From assembly GCF_041734735.1 (NCBI RefSeq), contig NC_134907.1, positions 215,429 to 279,428 of the forward strand: a stretch of DNA of 64,000 nucleotides. Reading direction: 5' to 3'. Both the position numbers and the translations under genes were made by a program. This DNA is from Babylonia areolata. Lineage: Eukaryota; Mollusca; Gastropoda; Neogastropoda; Buccinidae. How positions within the stretch are numbered: the stretch's first letter is position 1; every line of letters begins with the position of its first letter. Shown here piece after piece: positions 10,501-25,500 of this stretch. The notes below the pieces were generated by a model that saw nothing but the letters and a program-made list of their open reading frames with translations, searched no databases and was not told the origin of the DNA.

Positions 10501-13500
10501 CCAAATGTGTTTGTTATCTTCAGGTTGTTGAAGCAGGCAAATTCCAGGAGTCTCAAACCTCTTTCATTTGTAGCGTTGTTACCATATCGTCCACATGTGC
10601 CCTTCCAGGTGTTGTAGGAGTCTTCTCCGATCTTGGCGTTCCAGTCACCTTGTACTACTATGATGTCTTTCTTTGGTGTCTGATCAAGGGTTTCTTGTAG
10701 TTGTTCGTAGAACTCCTCAACTTCATAATCGCTGTGATCAGATGTTGGAGCATATGCTTGTATGATGGTGATGTTGAATGGGGATGCCCTCAGGCGGATG
10801 GTAGTGAGCCTGCTGGATATTGGTCGGCAGCCCATGACAGTGTTAACAATGTCTTTGTGGATCAGGAACCCTACTCCATGTTCGTGTTTGTCCTCTCTAC
10901 CACTGTAAAATAGTCTGTGGCCTTCAAGTGTGGGTATTTCACCGATGTTTTTCCATCGTGTTTCACAGAGTCCTAGGATGTGCCAGCGATATTTGTTCAT
11001 TGCATGTGTCAGTTCTTCCAATTTTCCTGGCGTCCTTAGTGTTCTGACATTCCACGTGCCAATAGAGATGTTGTTCCTGGCCCGGAGCTTGTTGTTGTGT
11101 CCTTGAAAACCCAATAAAAAGGGGTTCATTTTACCGGGACAAAGCCGAACAGGATTTGGCAGAAAAATGGCCCCTTTATGAGCAGAAGACTGGCTCGCAG
11201 CCTTTGGGTTTCTACAGACAGGCCAGAGCCAAAGCGAGGTTGCCCGACGTTTCAAGTTTTCCAAAACACCATCAGCAGGCTGTGGGCAAGATTTCAAGCC
11301 ACCAGAGATGTTGCCGACCACCCGTGATCAGGCAGACCAAGGGCAACAACAGCAGATCAGGACCGTTACCAGTTGGTAATTGTCATCCATGCGTATATTT
11401 TTTTCTTCTTTCTTTTTGAACAGTTATATGTGCAGGAATGGTTTCAGCGTTTTAAATTTTAATTCACTAGAAAATAATGTGGAGGAAAAAGAGGGAGGAG
11501 AAAATAGCTGAAATTTGTATGTTGAAATGACAAGTAAATGTTATACTTGACGGACCTGTTTCTCAGAGATGACTATTAACTATAATGCGTTTTTTGTTTG
11601 GTGCTGGGGTTTAGAAAATCCAAGCAACTGGTCAGAAACCATAAACATGCTATTATTTAAAAAAAAAAAAAAAGGTGATAACAATAATATCATAAAATGA
11701 ACACAGGAGTATTTATTGATCATTATGTGTAGCAAATTATACAGTTACATTGCTAATAATAGACTTAAAGAATGGATAATTCAGAATGATATCATTGGAG
11801 AACACCAAGCAGGATTTAAAATAAGTTAACTTGCCATACACTCAATATACAGATGCTGAGTTCACAAACATTGACTGGTTATTGATCATTTCTCAGATGA
11901 CACATAATTTGATTTTGATTATTTGAAAAATACTTACAATTTTCGAAAATGTCATATAAAACTTTGCTTGAAAATGGTACCCTTATAGATAGCTGTACGG
12001 TGACAGAGTGAGTTACGAATGCCTGTGGCCAGTGAGGAGGAAAGAGAAATAATATTTGTATATCTAAAATACCTGTATGAATGTGAACATATGTTTTGCA
12101 CGAGTGTGTTTTGGAGTGTGCCAAGAGCTAAAAACATGGAAAAAGTGTTATCAGGGCTCCATGTTGACCGGCCACGGAGTGGAGGGACCCCTTGTGGAAC
12201 TGGTGTTCAACAGGAGGTGGTGCCCGAGTGTGCCACGAGTTGTGTGGGGTGGACAATGACATGGCTACTGTGAGTAGACCTAACTGGCTGGCCTAGGACT
12301 GAGTTCGATCCTGGGATTGGATCAAGCAATTGTGCACGGAGAGAAATATGACTTGTGACAGTCAAGACAATTTGTTCCTGGGTTTTTAAAACATAATTTG
12401 AAAATAACTTCTTTCAAGGTGAAAAGAGTGTGCGTGAGTGGATGAAAAAACACTTTTCATTTTGTTTAAATAATCATAACTGACTCAGGGGAAATTCCTT
12501 GTGTCTGTCTCCTCACCCACTTAGAAACATGTGCAGACTGAAAAAACCCAATAAATGACATGATTTGACGAAACACTACCCACCTTGTATTGATATCAAT
12601 AATGCCATTTTGCAATGCCTGGAATGATGCATTATCATCTATATACCACCAAAAATGTTATCCCATTTTGTTTTCTCTATTCACCTTATGAAATAAGTAC
12701 TGCAACTTTTCTGCCAAGGAGAATACCTTCTTCTTTTTTTCTTCTTTCTATTTGATCTCTTTGCGTGCATGCCTGGATTTCACAAAAAGCACCCAAACAT
12801 GACTGTCACCATAAAATGTTTGTTCATCTGTTTGTTTTGGAAACTGATTTTAAACCCCAAAAATCTGAGTACCCCAGAACACGGAGTCGTGGTGGAAATG
12901 CTGGATCCTTCTTTGGGATCATTTGCAGCATGGAATAAGTAAGCTCGATTGCACATTTGACGGAATGAAGCGTGGAAATTGTAGACCACTGAGCCACCAC
13001 CGCCCCACTGCCAGGTGTTGATGTACCTGTGAAGAGCAAGAACATGGCAAAATATAGACCATCACTGTCATGTTGTAGCATTTTATCCACTCAAGCTGAC
13101 ACGACAGGTAGACTCGCACACAATGTTCGCAGTCTGACTTCATTCCAACCCAGGGACAAACAACAGGACAAATGAAAGACAGTCCTTAGTGTCACAAAAT
13201 TCAAAGAAAAATGAATATGTTCACATTTTCCCTCCTGGGATGTTAAATCATTACATCATTCTAGGGAAAAACTATTATCAAAAACTATTGTAAACTTTCC
13301 GTATTCTTAACACTTTCAGGTTAGACTTCATGAATATGTACATAAATCTTTGCATAAATCTTTGTGCATAAAAACAATTTATTTTGTGGCCTTCCTTCAG
13401 TTCACCCGAAGATTTATTTCTTTGTGGCCTTCTGATAGGTAGAAGGTGCTCACCACTGTACAGGCCTACTGATTTTGGTCCCAAAACAGGCACTGAGGAT

Positions 13501-16500
13501 CCTGCAACCTGAGAAACCAGTTTTAGTAAAAAAACAATTTTTTTTAACAAACTTACACGTACGTTCACCAAGTCGAATTCTAGTATGATCTCAAAAGTAA
13601 ATATAAAGAAAAATCCGAAATTTGTGAAAATTAAGAAGAAACTATTACAACGAAAGTAGTATAAGGGATGGGGGTTCTATATGTAACCCATTTAAGCGTC
13701 AATAAGGCCCAACAACGCCTTAAACCATAAAAACGAAAAACCCACGCAATCGGTTTTTTTCGGCTTAAAAAGGTGTATGGAGAGCGAAACGGTCCCCGCG
13801 TGTGTGTGTGTGTGTGTGTGTGCTGGCAAGCTAGCGACCGCTCGGCGTGTGTGGGACGGGATCAATAGCTAAGAGTGTGGTCGCGCGCACAGCCTGCCTC
13901 GCAGATCTTCCCGCCCGCACGCACAGCCTGTCTCGCAGGTCTTCCCGCCTGCGCGCACAGCCTGCCTCGCAGATCTTCCCGCCCGCACGCACAGCCTGCC
14001 TCGCAGGTCTTCCCACCCGCGCGCACAGCCTGCCTCGCAGATCTTCCCGCCCGCGTGCACAGCCTGCCTCGCAGGTCTTCCCACCCGCGCGCACAGCCTG
14101 CCTCGCAGATCTTCCCGCCCGCGCGCACAGCCTGCCTCGCAGATCTTCCCGCCCACGCGCACAGCCTGCCTCGCAGATCTTCCCACCCGCGCGCACGGCT
14201 TGTGATCACCCTTTTAGAGAAATACATTATATTGTAAATATAGAAAAAATGCCTTTTCCGCGTAACATTTGCGAGTACCCCAAAGTTAAAACAAGTGGAG
14301 TATGCGGTCGACCTTGCATGGGACTCTATTGCAAAGATCATATTAAATGCCATAGAAAAGGAATGCCACTTCCAGTACTTTGTTTAAAATGCAACCTTTA
14401 TGTACGCACGAAGTATGCTATTTGTTGTACATGTAAGTATAAAAAAGAGAAGCCTCCTCCCGTGGAGAAAAAGATTGATCCTATACCCGATTGTGGAGAA
14501 CATTCAAGTGACTCTGAGGATGAGGATTATGCTTCTGATGATGATGATGAAATTGACCCTTTTGAAGCCTATTCTAGAGGGTATATTCCACCCTTTGGTG
14601 GAGTTATCATTGGATTCAGAGATTGATCAGCTTGTGAAATCCTATTAGAGAAAAGATTATATATAGAACATATTGAGAGTAAAAATGGTGCAACGATATT
14701 CTGAAAAGTATTACCGTGATCTTGCTTCTAAAAAAGAGATTCCTAATCATGAATCTATGAATAAAACTGAGTTGATTAAAGCACTGGGGTTTGATGCTTT
14801 GGAGGGGGAGACCAATGCTACGCTTAAAGATATTGCACAAAAGCTCAAAATTCGTGGTTTTAGTAGAATGAAAAAAGATGAACTTATTAAAATTATACGT
14901 AAACTACAACATAAAGCTGAATCCACGGAGGAGTTTGGTAGTATTATTAAAAATTATAAACTTGCGGCTCTTCCAAATAAAATAGATCCGCTTTCGTTTA
15001 TGATGAGTAAAGTGGACACTATTAACCAAAAAGCTATTCCACTGACCAAACAAAATATTGTTTTAACAGTGGAGTTTGCTCAAATTAAAAATGATGATAC
15101 TACTGTAGCTGTATTTCGATCGGAATATCAAAGTATTATTGATGTTGTTGATGATCAAGATATTGAAAAACAAATAAAACATATTTTGTTAAAAATAGAA
15201 AATTTTACAAATGAAGGTTCAGGATGGTTCATTAAAAGAATCTTTAGTTTATGGGTAAATAGAGTTTCTATTACATCTCCAGGATCCTTTATTGAATCAC
15301 CACAGTGGTTAAAAAATAAAAGAGCTGTGATTAATATTAAAAATAAAGATGATCAATGTATAAGACATTGTTTACGTGCACACAAGTTTCCAACAAAAAC
15401 GAATTCTAATTTAACTTCTGCCTATCCTTCTGATGATGGGTTAAATTTTGAAAATATTGACTTTCCTACACCTATAAAACAAATTACAAAGATTGAGACT
15501 CAAAATAATATTGCTATTAATGTATACTATTTAAAAAATAAAACGATTGAACGTGCAAGAATATCAAAACAACCCGCCAACATGGAGCGTATTAAACTTC
15601 TTATTATAGAAAATGAAAATGGTGGACAACATTATACTTATATTAAGAACTTTAACAGACTACTTAGTAATACAAACAAACACAAAGCAGCAATGTACTT
15701 TTGTGAGTATTGCTTGACAGGTACAACATCATCAGAACTTTTAGAAGAACATATTAAGCGATGCGCGCAGATCAACCACAAGAACTATTCTCGCGTTGAG
15801 ATGCCATCGGAGAAGACAAAAATGATCAAATTTACCAATTTTCAAAATCAAATGCAAGTTAGTGATGTGATATATGCTGATTTTGAGGCGATTTGTAAAG
15901 AAATAAAAGACGATTCCGATTCGAATAATACCATCAAAGAAAGCGAACACATCATCTCGTCATACGGGTTTGTGCATGTTAGGTCTGATGGAAGGGCGTA
16001 CAAACCGCAACTATTTCGTGGTGAGAATGCGGTCAGTCATTTTCTCGAAAAACTTCGAATAATATATTATCATACTGTCAAGGAATTGAAAAAACCAGTT
16101 CCAATAAAGATGATCAAAAAAGATAACGAATCGTTTGAAAACGAACGAGTTTGTTGGATATGTAGAGGGGAACTACTCGCAAATGATAAAGTAAGAGATC
16201 ATGACCATATCACAGGGAACTATAGAGGTGCCACGCATGCATCGTGTAATCTTAAATTGAGAATAAAACCCGACGAATTTGTGTTGCCGATATTATTTCA
16301 CAACCTCAAAGGTTACGACTCTCACGCGATCATTTCGGAGCTCGCGAACAAAGGTGGTGGTAGAATTACGTGTATCGCGAATAATAAAGAGAAGTACATC
16401 ACATTCAGTTGGGGAAGGTTGAAGTTTTTAGATAGTTTCGCATTCTTGAGTTCGAGTCTCGACCAGCTTGTGAAGAACCTTCCGGATGATAAGAAGTTTT

Positions 16501-19500
16501 TAACACGCGAACATTTCACAGATGAGGAGGAGTTCAAGCTCGTTACGAGAAAAGGAGTCTTTCCGTACGAATATATTACCGATTGGAGTAAATACGAAGA
16601 TACAAAACTACCAAAGAAAAGTCATTTCTTTAGTAAACTTAACAACATGGATATATCAGAAAGTGACCACAAGCATGCCAAGAATGTGTGGAAGAAGTTT
16701 AAATGTAAGAATGTGATTATAACGATCTGTACTTAGTCACTGATGTGCTGTTACTTGCCGATGTGTTCCAGAATTTTAGAAATACGTGTTTGCGAACTCA
16801 TAATCTCGATCCTGTTCATTATTACACGCTTCCCGGAATGTCTTGGGATGCTTTACTCAAGAGTACGGGAATAGAACTCGAACTGTTGACGGATATCGAA
16901 CAATATAACATGATAGAGGCGGGAATACGCGGTGGAATCAGTATGACTGTAAGAAGATACGCGGAGGCTAATAACAAGTATATGAAAGATTACAGGCCTG
17001 AAAAAACGGATTCATATATCATGTATCTCGACGCGAACAACTTGTATGGTTGGGCGATGTTACAAGCTTTACCCATGGGTGGATTTATCTGGGATAACGA
17101 TGCCAATCTCGAAAAGATTCTAAATCACCCCGACGATGATGAGACGGGATATATTGTGGAGTGTGATATCGAGTACCCTAAGGAATTACACGACGAACAT
17201 AACGATTATCCCCTAGCTCCTGAGAAAATAGAAATAAAACTCGAAAACCTCTCACCCTATCAACGATGCCTTCGTGAAAAACTCAAGATGCGCGGAAAGG
17301 AAACGAGAAAATTAGTTCCGAATCTATGGAATAAGGTTGGTTATGTCGTTCACTATAGAAATCTCAAGCTATACACGCAACTTGGCATGAAAGTAACTAA
17401 AATCACAAAAGTGTTAAAGTTTAATCAAAGTCCCTGGATGGCGCCCTATATATTGATGAACACCAAACTGAGACAAGCCGCTACTAACGATGCCGATAAA
17501 GATCTGTATAAATTAATGAACAATTCGGTATTTGGTAAAACTATGGAAAATATCAGAATGAGAACGAATATCAAATTATTCAAGTTAGATGAAGAGGACA
17601 AGGCACGCAAACTAATAAACAAACCGGCTTATGTCGATCATATGATCATCAACGAGAAACTTCTAGCGATTCACTACAAAAAAGATAAGCTTGTGCTCAA
17701 TAAACCTATCTATATCGGGATGGCCATTCTCGACCTATCAAAGTATCTCATGTATGATTTGTATTACAACCACTACAAGAAAAAATATGGATGCAGGTTG
17801 TTATATACTGATACCGATTCATTCATTCTCCACGTAGAATGCGAGGATTTTATCGCTGGTATGGATGATAATGTACATGACCGCAGTAATTTTCCAAAAG
17901 ATCATCGATTGTATGATAAATCGATAGAGAAAGTGCCAGGATACATGAAAAGTGAGCTCGGATGTAAACCAATCCGACAATTCTGCGGCTTGCGCTCGAA
18001 GATGTATTCGGTTGTAGCGGATGATGGATCAGTTATCAAGAAAGCCAAGGGCATAAAAAAATGTGTGGTGAAGGATGAAATTGAACCCGATATGTATAAG
18101 GAGTGTATTGATCGATCTGTTCAATTTACTAATAGTATGAGAACGTTCAGATCGTATAAGCACAAGATGTACACGATCAAGCAAATGAAGACATCACTCT
18201 TACCGTACGATTCCAAACACTATTGGCTAGATGATGGTATTACATCTTACGCCTACGGGCACTATGGTATTTCTGTATCGTGAGGAACAACCATAAGCTC
18301 TTCGTGTACAAACCCTCTGGATGGGCCATTTTGTAAATAATAAAGAATAGGATCGCCGGGCATCATACGCTTAATATTATAAACTTTAAGAGACCAAACA
18401 TGATCCGTTGCTCGTTTGCGAGCTCCACCCTCGAGCTCACCGGGCTCATACAAGTACCGAACTTGCGCATCATGCGGTAACTCTCCTTTATCATCTTTAG
18501 TCGGTGCAGAGGATTCGGCTTCTACCGATTTGGCCTTTATTGCGACCGACGGTTTCTTACCTATAAGTCTCGTCACCTCATTATTCAATGCAGCCACAAC
18601 AGCCGGTAATCTAGTGACCCATTCTGTTGATCGATTCGGCGATTTCATTTCAGCCACATATTGATGACTAAACAATCGTTCTGCCAGCGTACGATTAAAT
18701 CTTTCTACAATAGCCTGGCTTCTGTGTGTCTTTCCACGCCTTACTTTTTTAAAAATTTTGTTCACAGCACCCATAAACTCTCGGCCAGGATCTACCTGAA
18801 GAAGTTTGGGCAACTTCAATGGGCTACGGTCGTAAATACGTAAAAAAGCGGCCGCCACTTCGACGCTGTCTTTCGTTGTTAGGGGTTCAGCTTCTTTATA
18901 TCGACTCGCAACATCAACGACAGTCAGCGCGTCTGAAGACCCCAGTTTACTAAATAAAAAATTACTTCCGGTAAATGCTAAAGCGTTTACTATTGCCCCA
19001 CCAACGAGTAACGCTACTGATGCCATACTATAATGATGATATTATTATTACTTCAAAATATCATGTGGGAGAATACCTTGTTTTTCCAACATATCCTTCG
19101 TAGCCATAGCGAGGGCTATATCCAAAGTGACCATCCCGATATCTTCGAGGTTGAAAGCCAGTCTAGGTGTCGGGGTTTCGTAAATATTAATTTTGTCAAT
19201 CTCGAGTAACCAGCGGCCAATGTGCTGACCACAACCGCGTGGTATACAGTGTTTGCAATTTCTTTACCGTTTATATTTGGTGTTGCCATTGTTTGTTGTT
19301 TATAAATAGTGTTCAAATTAATGTTCAAAACATAATAAATGGGTTGGGTTTTGTTACCACAGGTGGTGGTTGTACTGGTTTTTTCGACCGATTAAAATAT
19401 ATGTAAACACCACAACCTATTATCATCGTAGCAGCAGCAGCAATGTACAAGGGATTGATAAAAACGTGATCTGGTCTCCTCGATGATGGTTCTTCTTCTT

Positions 19501-22500
19501 GTTCTTCTTTCGCTTTTCGAAGTTTTTCAAGAAGTTCTTCATGTTTTGCTTTTCTAGCAGCAGCACCTTTTTGACCCGCTTCAACTTTCTTCTGATTCTT
19601 TGGTTTCGTTACTTCCTCCATTATATTTATTAAATTGACAATGTTTAACAGTAGTTACAGCTGTGGTGAGCGGAGCTAAGAACATGCCAAATCTGTGATA
19701 TAGTTTGCAAGTAAAGCTGTTAAGTCCATGTCCCAGGAATGGATCTTGCTCGAGATCACTATTTAATTTTGTTTGGTCATCAATTGGGAGATACATACAA
19801 ACTGCTCTGGTATACAGTTGTATAATTGTATTACCGAGTGATTTTGTAATCATCGATCCTAAACTCGCTTCGTATCTCATATAAAGCTTGTCTATATCCA
19901 CATCTTTCATCGCTTCGATTTTATCAACACTAAACTCTTTCCCTAAATATTCTTTTGCTCCACCGGCTGAGACCACCGCCATAAGCCTGTCGCGTTTGGG
20001 ATCCTCGGATAGTAATTGGTCCATCTTCTTATATTCTATATACCTCCTTTTAAGTTTAAAATAATGAAAAACTACAAATCCAACGACTAAAAGTGTTAAG
20101 AAATTGCTAACCAGTGCTAAGGAACTGTTAAGCAGTGTTAAGAAATTGTTAAGCATTGTTAAACAGCTGTTGATTATTACTAGCAAATTTTATATGCAAC
20201 TGGTTGATCAGTTTTTAATATCAACTTGGAGTGTTTGGTATTTGCCAATGATTTCCTAACCTCTTTACGTTCATTTTGTGTTGGAATGACATCGTTTTCT
20301 CTTAAACACTCATCAAACGAGTCCCTATCCTTACAGTGAAATAAAGCCACCCATTTTGTTTGTTCGCGAAGGTCAGTAAGAACCGAGTTGTATTTCTGAG
20401 TCAACACCCACACAGACTGTTTCGCGTGTCTTCCAGAAAATGCGAGTTTACTCAACATTTGCTTCTTTTGAGTAAGAGCCTTTAAGTCACTACAGTCATC
20501 GATGATGTACAACGTTGGCTCCCCGGCAAATATTTCAAAAAACAGCCCAAGCCATTCGTGAAGTTTATCACCGGGATTAACGGTGTATACCCCGCGGTCC
20601 TTTCTTACCCACACTCGGGATCGATAGGCTTTATTATATTCGAGAGTAGGGCATAGAATTACAATATTCTCGAACACACCACGATATGTCGTTTGTAATA
20701 AATCTAAAATAAATTCGGTCTTACCGCACCCAGTTTGCCCGCAAATAATTGCGGAATGTGCTTCTTTAGTAAACAGCCTCGACAAATCTTCCATCTTCTA
20801 TATTTAATTGTCCATCCATAATTACAAATATATACGCATTTAGCGGTTCTGCCGTTTCAGCTTTTTTCTGAATCTGAATCGTAATGCCTTCAGACGCATT
20901 TTCGATACGGCGTCCACTCCCGTGAAGAGAATTATCATCTGTGGTGCGCATATCCAACCAAAGAGCATAATTATTCGTGAAATATTCGCCGACTGTGACA
21001 TCCACTAGTTCTAAATCTTTCACCACTTTGTCTACTTCGGGGTCGCGTTTTTGCGTTCCGAAAAACTTTCTGATTTCATCCCATTGTTGATAGGAACGCA
21101 TACTTTGACTAAACAGTTGATTGGGCACACCTTTGATCGTCACTTCAACCTTATTGATCTTAGGATTGTAATACTCATCAAACAACAGCAGTACCCCCTT
21201 CATACTTTTTGCCGGCACGTTGAGATTAATATTCCAGAGTGTGTCAGATTTGTCCAGAGGAATTTTACGATGTCGTAGTATTCTATCATATAAAATAGCG
21301 AGCCTACCCGAATAATAACCGGCTATCTGTCTCGCAAGTTCGGGTTGTGTGACTTTCTCAAACTCGAGACTAATCCCTTCTATCGTATAGGATACATCCG
21401 GGTCTGTGCTGAGGATAACCTTGCTATAAGCGTTAAAGGTAAGTTCATACTCCAGGCGATCGCCGAGAGCACTCTGATAAAATGGTGCATGAGATTCTAG
21501 CAATTCGAAATCAAGCGGAATACAAAATCGATTACCATAAGCCTCCGCAATGGCGGCATCTCTAACGATAGTGTTATCTTTATTATCCGCGTTAATACGC
21601 AATCGTGTCACATTACGGTGTGTAGTTAAGTCAATACCTTGATAAACGGCGTTTCTTCGTTCTTGTCGAGTTCGCCAAAGATCTCCATAAGTATAAAATA
21701 CATCACTATCTTCAACGCTCATGATTTCATTACCGGAAATGCGAATGGTTGTTTTACGTACTATGGCTCTACCAATATTATCAACGAGTGTTCTGTTCAC
21801 ATCTGTTGTAGAAGTCAAAGAAATTTTGAATGCTAGTCGAACACTCCCCGGAACGATCACATCGTCAACACCTAAATTAGGAAAGCATACAAGAAGTTGT
21901 TGATTCTGATCGATAGTTGACGGATTGTTAGTAATCACGACAGTCTGCCGCACGCCCTTTATCCCCCGCGCCTCCCGCAAACTTCTCATTGGATTAAGCT
22001 TTCTTCCACTCATTTTTTGTTTTATATAGATATAATGAAACTTTATAAGTTTAATATGGCGGAAGGGTTCGCAGAAGGTGGTGAGTCAATAAAAGAATCT
22101 GGTTCCTTGCAAACAGAATTATTAAAGAGCGCGGTTGATGATTACTATGATGCATTTGGACAAGAGCCCGATGTTGGGCGAAATTATGCCAATTTTGAAC
22201 TTGATAGAAGAGGTACACTACGATTAAAAAATAATCCAGATTTTAATATCATTAACGTCCGCACGAAACAACCCCTAGCACTTTCAACACTAGCGGGAAA
22301 ACCTGGTGGAGCAAATATTATTCGCGAGGAACTTGGTTTTGTAGACTGGAGGAGGAAAAACTTAAAACCCCAAACGGTCGCGGCTCTCCAAAAGGTTGAA
22401 ATCAAACTGGGCGAAGAAATTGAGATGGATGATTTCTCGCCAAATACAATCGATGAAGTACTTAAAACTATAGATGATCCTCCCCTGGATGGCACCGATG

Positions 22501-25500
22501 AACTGGGTGGTTATATTCGTGAACTCAAAGGTTTAGACAAAGCCATGCAAAGACAGCGCGGTAATCTTTCTGACAACCTCTCAAAACTCTCTCACCTGGA
22601 TGAAGAAATGTCAACTTTAAAAATAAGAATTCAGTCTGCGGAACTAGCTGATAAACATGAAAGCGAAATCAAACCCTTGCGTTTACAATTAGACGATCTA
22701 AACATTGAGCATGCTGCACGACTAGAAGCGATATCAACACACAAAGAAGCGCTGCGATCTCAAATCAGCAGAATGCGTGAAACGATACGCAGAATTCTTG
22801 AGGAGGACACAATACTAGCGGAACGTATTCGAACGCTTTTTAGAGAACAAGGCATTACTATCGTTTCCATTCTTACTGCCTTTGGTATGATTATCAGCAC
22901 TATCGTTTTGGCCGTCACGGGTGGAGGGGGCACTCCACGGGCGCCGGGTAAAAAAGATGACAACTGGATAAGAAAAAGACTTAAAGATTTGGGAGAATTA
23001 CTTAAAAAATTAGGTTTAAAGGCGATTGATGCCCTCCCAGGAGTCATTGGGGCTATTGTTTCGTGGTTATTAAGCACGTTGGGTAAAGCGGTTGGGTGGT
23101 TAGCCAACAACCTGTGGGCACTCGTGCTCGGTGCTGGCCTCCTCCTGTTTGATTATTTAAAGAAGAGAAAGTAAATACCACCTAGACCTATCAATCCTAA
23201 AGTAAGAGCGACTTTATAGTCTTTGTGAGTTGTTGGCTCTTCTTCATACGATACTTTCGCTGGTTTGAGTTTAAATTTGTTATCCGAAGAACCAGCACCA
23301 TACAAAAAGGGTCTATTACCAGTACCGGTAGCTATTGCAAATCCTGGTCGAGATGTTTGTATTAATTTTTTATTTCTATAGGTAAGAGTGCACCACCCGC
23401 GAATGCCTAACAAAACTCTCGTTTCACCCGCTCCTGTCCTCGGTGTTGTCAAAGGCTTGTGTGATTTATAATCGAGCACCGTATTACTCGCATCAAGCAT
23501 TGCCAAGTCTGCATCAGAAGGTGGCACAATAGCCCAGTGACCTCTAGACCATTGAAGAGCTTTTCCTGATGGGGCAACAAAATAGTATGCATGTACATTT
23601 GGTGGAACACTTTGGGTATTGGGTGGTGGAACACTTGGATGTTGAGTAGGTGGAACACTTTGGGTAGGTGGTACACTTGGATGTTGAGTAGGTGGAACAC
23701 TCTGGGTATGTTGGGTGGATTGGGGTGAAACACTTTGGGTAGGTGGTACAATGTGTGGTAGTTCGTTTAATCCATCATTAACACCAATATTCTGTTCTTC
23801 TGTCGCAATGACAATTTTATTATTATAATTAATGTGTGTACCAACCCTCAATGCCATATCAGATGGGGCCATATAAAGGCCAACACCAAATGCAAAGTTT
23901 ACTTCGGATCTCGCGTACTGGAGAACGTCCTGGTATTTTTTTATCGCCGTTTGTAGGTTTTCGGGGGCATTAATCGCATCTTCAACATTGGCTAAAAATT
24001 GTTTTTGCGCATCAAATCCAGTTCCTTTTGTTGTTATACTCGTGCGCGTTTGCGCTTGTGACCCTATTAGAGCCCACACATAAGTGCGAATGCTATCGTT
24101 GAGACGAACTATCCCCGCATGTGTAAAACCGAATCCCTTATCAGGAATAAATGTTGTCCAAGCCCGGGTGATGTCCACCGTATGTCTGATTGTATCGTGG
24201 GGGCTAAAGAACACAGGTCCCTCTCCTCTGTTTCTCATTGCCTGTCGTGCAGCCCCACCGGGGGTCTCAACCTGAATAAATTCTCCCAAACCAAAGCCAT
24301 GCTTTTCTATTTTCTGTCTCCAATCCCTCTGCCCAAATTCGGCACACAAACGCTGATAAACTGCTTTATCAAACGGATTATTATACATGTTAAATGCTTG
24401 GTCGGTGGGTAGCGGGATTTTTAACTCGTCCAATAACCTCCGAATCTGATAGTAAAAATGAAACCTATACACGGCTCGAATAAACGGATCAGAAGCTTGA
24501 AAATGTTCTTCCGTTACTCCACACCCGGCGGTCGCGCACCATACCACAAAATTGATTTGATTCTGCCACCACACTATCGGGTTGTTTCTCCACGCAAGCC
24601 AGGCTGCATTCATCGCGCGAATATCCCCAGTCATAGTGGGGTTCGCATAAGACTGAAAAACATCGGGAAACTTGGTGGTAAAAGAATATTCGCTGTTCAC
24701 GTAGATCATTTGCGCACAACTTATTCTTTTTTCTTTATACCCGGTTGTATAGGACGCGTCCTTGTTGAAGCTGTAAATTTTCTTATTCATAGCTATGTAT
24801 ATAATAACAACCGATATTCAAAAAGACGAATTACCGCGGTGCATATCTAATCAAAGTGGAAGACTAGAAATCGCGCTGCGTGAAATAACTTATTATCCCA
24901 ACTGGAAAAATATCAGTGATGAGCTCGGAAACAATTTCTTTACTACTACCGATCGTAAGATAATAATCCCAGATGGTTATTATAATGTGTGTGAATTGAA
25001 TAAAGAAGTGTTCACCCCCCACAGTGCAGAGTTAGACTTGCACGCTCCGAGTGGCTATCTGAGAATAAAGAGCACCAAATCGATTGAACTTTCTGAGCGT
25101 CTTGCACATACTCTGGGGTTCCCCAAAAAACTCATCGTGCCGGGAATAATGGTGATAGGAAACAGGCATCCGCGGCTCGCGATACATAAAGCACTTTACA
25201 TTCACCTCTCTCAAATTAGTACCACCGATAATTTCTATAACGGATTGCCTTCTACGTTGTTACAATCAATCCCAGTAGAAAATGAAAGATGCGGGGGTGG
25301 TCGAACAACCACGTTGACATCACCCCAATACAAAAGACTTTCTCACGGAGATTTACCACGTTTAACACTTTCTATAGTAGATGAAAATCATAATCCTGTT
25401 TCTATTGATTATTTAAATATTACATTACATATAAGATATGGTTGATCCCTGCACTACGCTCAGTTTAGTTGATCTCGGAGATACAGAGGGATTTGATGTG

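Noticed and set aside
11098-11321. N-terminal extension of the RTE-like LINE protein
   Set aside because: These codons lie outside the element, in host flank shared with copy B; the frame is open by chance.
12150-12340. tRNA-like SINE head in intron 4
   Set aside because: A B-box-like 'gagttcgatcctggg' is present but no convincing A box or SINE body; kept as unassigned intron.
13831-14626. Long frames across the Polinton left arm as one gene, or a CRISPR array
   Set aside because: The 34-bp units are directly adjacent with no unique spacers, and 34 is not a multiple of three, so frames are by-products. The plausible small gene starts after the repeats.
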